6,214 bases of DNA, taken from contig JAEEXW010000189.1 in NCBI GenBank assembly GCA_016287995.1, forward strand, positions 1 to 6,214, given 5' to 3'. The first letter of the stretch is position 1. The number at the start of each line of letters is the position of its first letter. The position numbers and the translations under genes are program-made. Origin of the DNA: Bacteroidales bacterium. GTDB taxonomy: Bacteria; Bacteroidota; Bacteroidia; Bacteroidales; UBA3824. Positions 5,389 through 6,214 of the stretch are shown piece after piece. Below the pieces are notes generated by a model that worked only from the letters and a program-made list of their open reading frames with translations, ran no database searches and was not told where the DNA came from.

Positions 5389-6113
5389 TGCATTATCTTT
5401 CAGAATGTTTGTTAATAAAGAATGAAAATCAATATTTGCGCGAGCACATTACAACAAATGCCCGCGCAGGTATTGAACATTTTTTTATATACGACAACAA
5501 CAGCGACAACAGCGTTAAGAAGTTTTTGTCGGATTATCCCGAACTGCGAAAACGCTGCACGATAGAGATTTTCCCTGATACGGAACATAAACAACTTGAT
5601 TGTTATGAGCATTTCCTTAATTCTCACCGAAACGATAGCGTATATTGTACCTTTGTGGATACAGACGAAATGTTTGACGGGGATTTGCTTAAAGAAATCT
5701 CCAACAATGGAGATGTTTATGAATTTAGAGGGCTTATTCACGGTTGCAACAATCAGGCGTTTTATGAAGATAAATCGCTAAAAGATAGATTTTTCGCGGA
5801 TAAAATTTATCGGTGGAATTATACAAAATGTATTGCAAAATTAGACAATCTTATCAAGCAATATCCACATCAAAGCAAATGTAAAAAAAACGATAAGATT
5901 TTTGTTACACCTGCATTTTCACAACTTCATCACTACTATTACAAAAGTTTTGAGGAGTTCGTTTGGAAAATAAAACGTGGGACAATCCAAAAAAACACCG
6001 TTAGGTGGTTGAATAATTTCTTTCAAGACAATACTTTACCTGATAGCGAAGTAAAGGAAGTGCTTGATAAATACGGTATTGATTTAAAATTTAAAACTGA
6101 AAAGAATAAATGA
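5388..6113 (+). CDS. Glycosyltransferase, GT92 / Glyco_tranf_2_4-like
   Basis: A 241-residue protein. The start at ATG 5388 is preferred over the in-frame ATG 5358 because the family pattern begins right after it and it overlaps the preceding stop as TAATG. Motifs in order: residues 7-19 CLLIKNENQYLRE (nucleotide-sugar binding strand and helix), residues 27-40 AGIEHFFIYDNNSD, residues 88-95 TFVDTDEM with the DxD metal/nucleotide-binding motif at 91-93, and residues 181-198 HHYYYKSFEEFVWKIKRG, the HY-x-KS-xEEF-xxK-xRG signature of this group. These enzymes have a GT-A fold, act in the cytoplasm or at the membrane face, and transfer a sugar from a nucleotide donor. Donor and acceptor cannot be read from sequence. 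Length is typical for the bacterial single-domain form and no key motif is missing. In this setting it could glycosylate virion proteins or alter host surface glycans. Confidence 0.85.
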   Translation: MHYLSECLLIKNENQYLREHITTNARAGIEHFFIYDNNSDNSVKKFLSDYPELRKRCTIEIFPDTEHKQLDCYEHFLNSHRNDSVYCTFVDTDEMFDGDLLKEISNNGDVYEFRGLIHGCNNQAFYEDKSLKDRFFADKIYRWNYTKCIAKLDNLIKQYPHQSKCKKNDKIFVTPAFSQLHHYYYKSFEEFVWKIKRGTIQKNTVRWLNNFFQDNTLPDSEVKEVLDKYGIDLKFKTEKNK

Positions 6114-6214
6114 AAAATGTTTTAATAGTCGGCTATGGTGTAGTCGGCAAGAACTTAAACGAAGAAATAAATAAATTACACCCCGATATTGCAGACACAA
6201 AATTTCAAACGGTG
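6110..6214 (+). CDS. Rossmann-fold NAD-binding protein, maybe nucleotide-sugar dehydrogenase (5' partial)
   Basis: ATG 6110 overlaps the glycosyltransferase stop as ATGA, and the frame runs open to the window edge, giving 35 residues. Residues 3-14 (NVLIVGYGVVGK) match the beta-strand plus G-x-G-x-x-G dinucleotide-binding start of a Rossmann fold. This start, and the neighbouring glycosyltransferase, would suit a UDP-glucose 6-dehydrogenase-like enzyme, which oxidises UDP-glucose to UDP-glucuronate using NAD and is known from some phages and many capsule loci. The visible part cannot separate this from other short-chain or 6-phosphogluconate-type oxidoreductases. Coupling to the glycosyltransferase supports a role in sugar supply, but this is inferred. 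Confidence 0.65.
   Translation, partial: MKNVLIVGYGVVGKNLNEEINKLHPDIADTKFQTV

Noticed and set aside
5412..5741. Minus-strand open frame of 109 codons
   Set aside because: It lies wholly inside the glycosyltransferase gene, whose motifs are intact on the plus strand, and it shows no family pattern of its own.

Overview
The window looks like part of the late structural and accessory region of a tailed bacteriophage or prophage. Everything I recognise is on the + strand in one tightly packed, co-directional run. The DNA is AT-rich. The best host guess is a member of the Bacteroidota or a similar gut-type bacterium. This rests on protein style: a Listeria-Bacteroides (InlB-type) repeat, collagen-like fibre segments joined by FTPEQLAALKG cassettes, and a short protein opening with an ELKEQF...FADIFDSI motif. 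Several strong Shine-Dalgarno sites occur beside starts that lack one, so the host assignment is only moderate. No integrase, portal, capsid, terminase, tRNA or CRISPR array is visible.

Layout: 2-235 is the 3' end of an unrecognised gene. 251-1711 encodes a 486-residue probable virion surface protein with an InlB-type repeat near its C terminus and a likely degenerate second copy. 1692-1997 is a small protein with a predicted short coiled coil and a 45-nt tandem repeat. 2011-4248 encodes a 745-residue tail-fibre-like protein built from repeated modules and collagen-like Gly-X-Y blocks. 4284-4472 is a small unknown protein that may be frameshifted at its 3' end. 4549-4878 and 4875-5021 are two overlapping small membrane proteins that could form a holin-type pair. 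5047-5388 is a small probable virion-associated protein. 5388-6113 is a glycosyltransferase resembling family 92 / Glyco_tranf_2_4. 6110-6214 is the start of a Rossmann-fold, possibly nucleotide-sugar dehydrogenase, gene cut by the window edge.

How the genes may work together (inference): the two large repeat-rich proteins and the small proteins beside them fit a host-contact or fibre module. The two membrane proteins fit lysis, although no endolysin lies in the window. The glycosyltransferase and the sugar-nucleotide-enzyme-like gene fit glycan modification, either of the virion or of the host surface. Most junctions are overlaps or short gaps (20-nt overlap, ATGA, TAATG, ATGA), consistent with one transcript and translational coupling. 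I see no convincing internal promoter or terminator, and no gene-free stretch longer than 76 bases.
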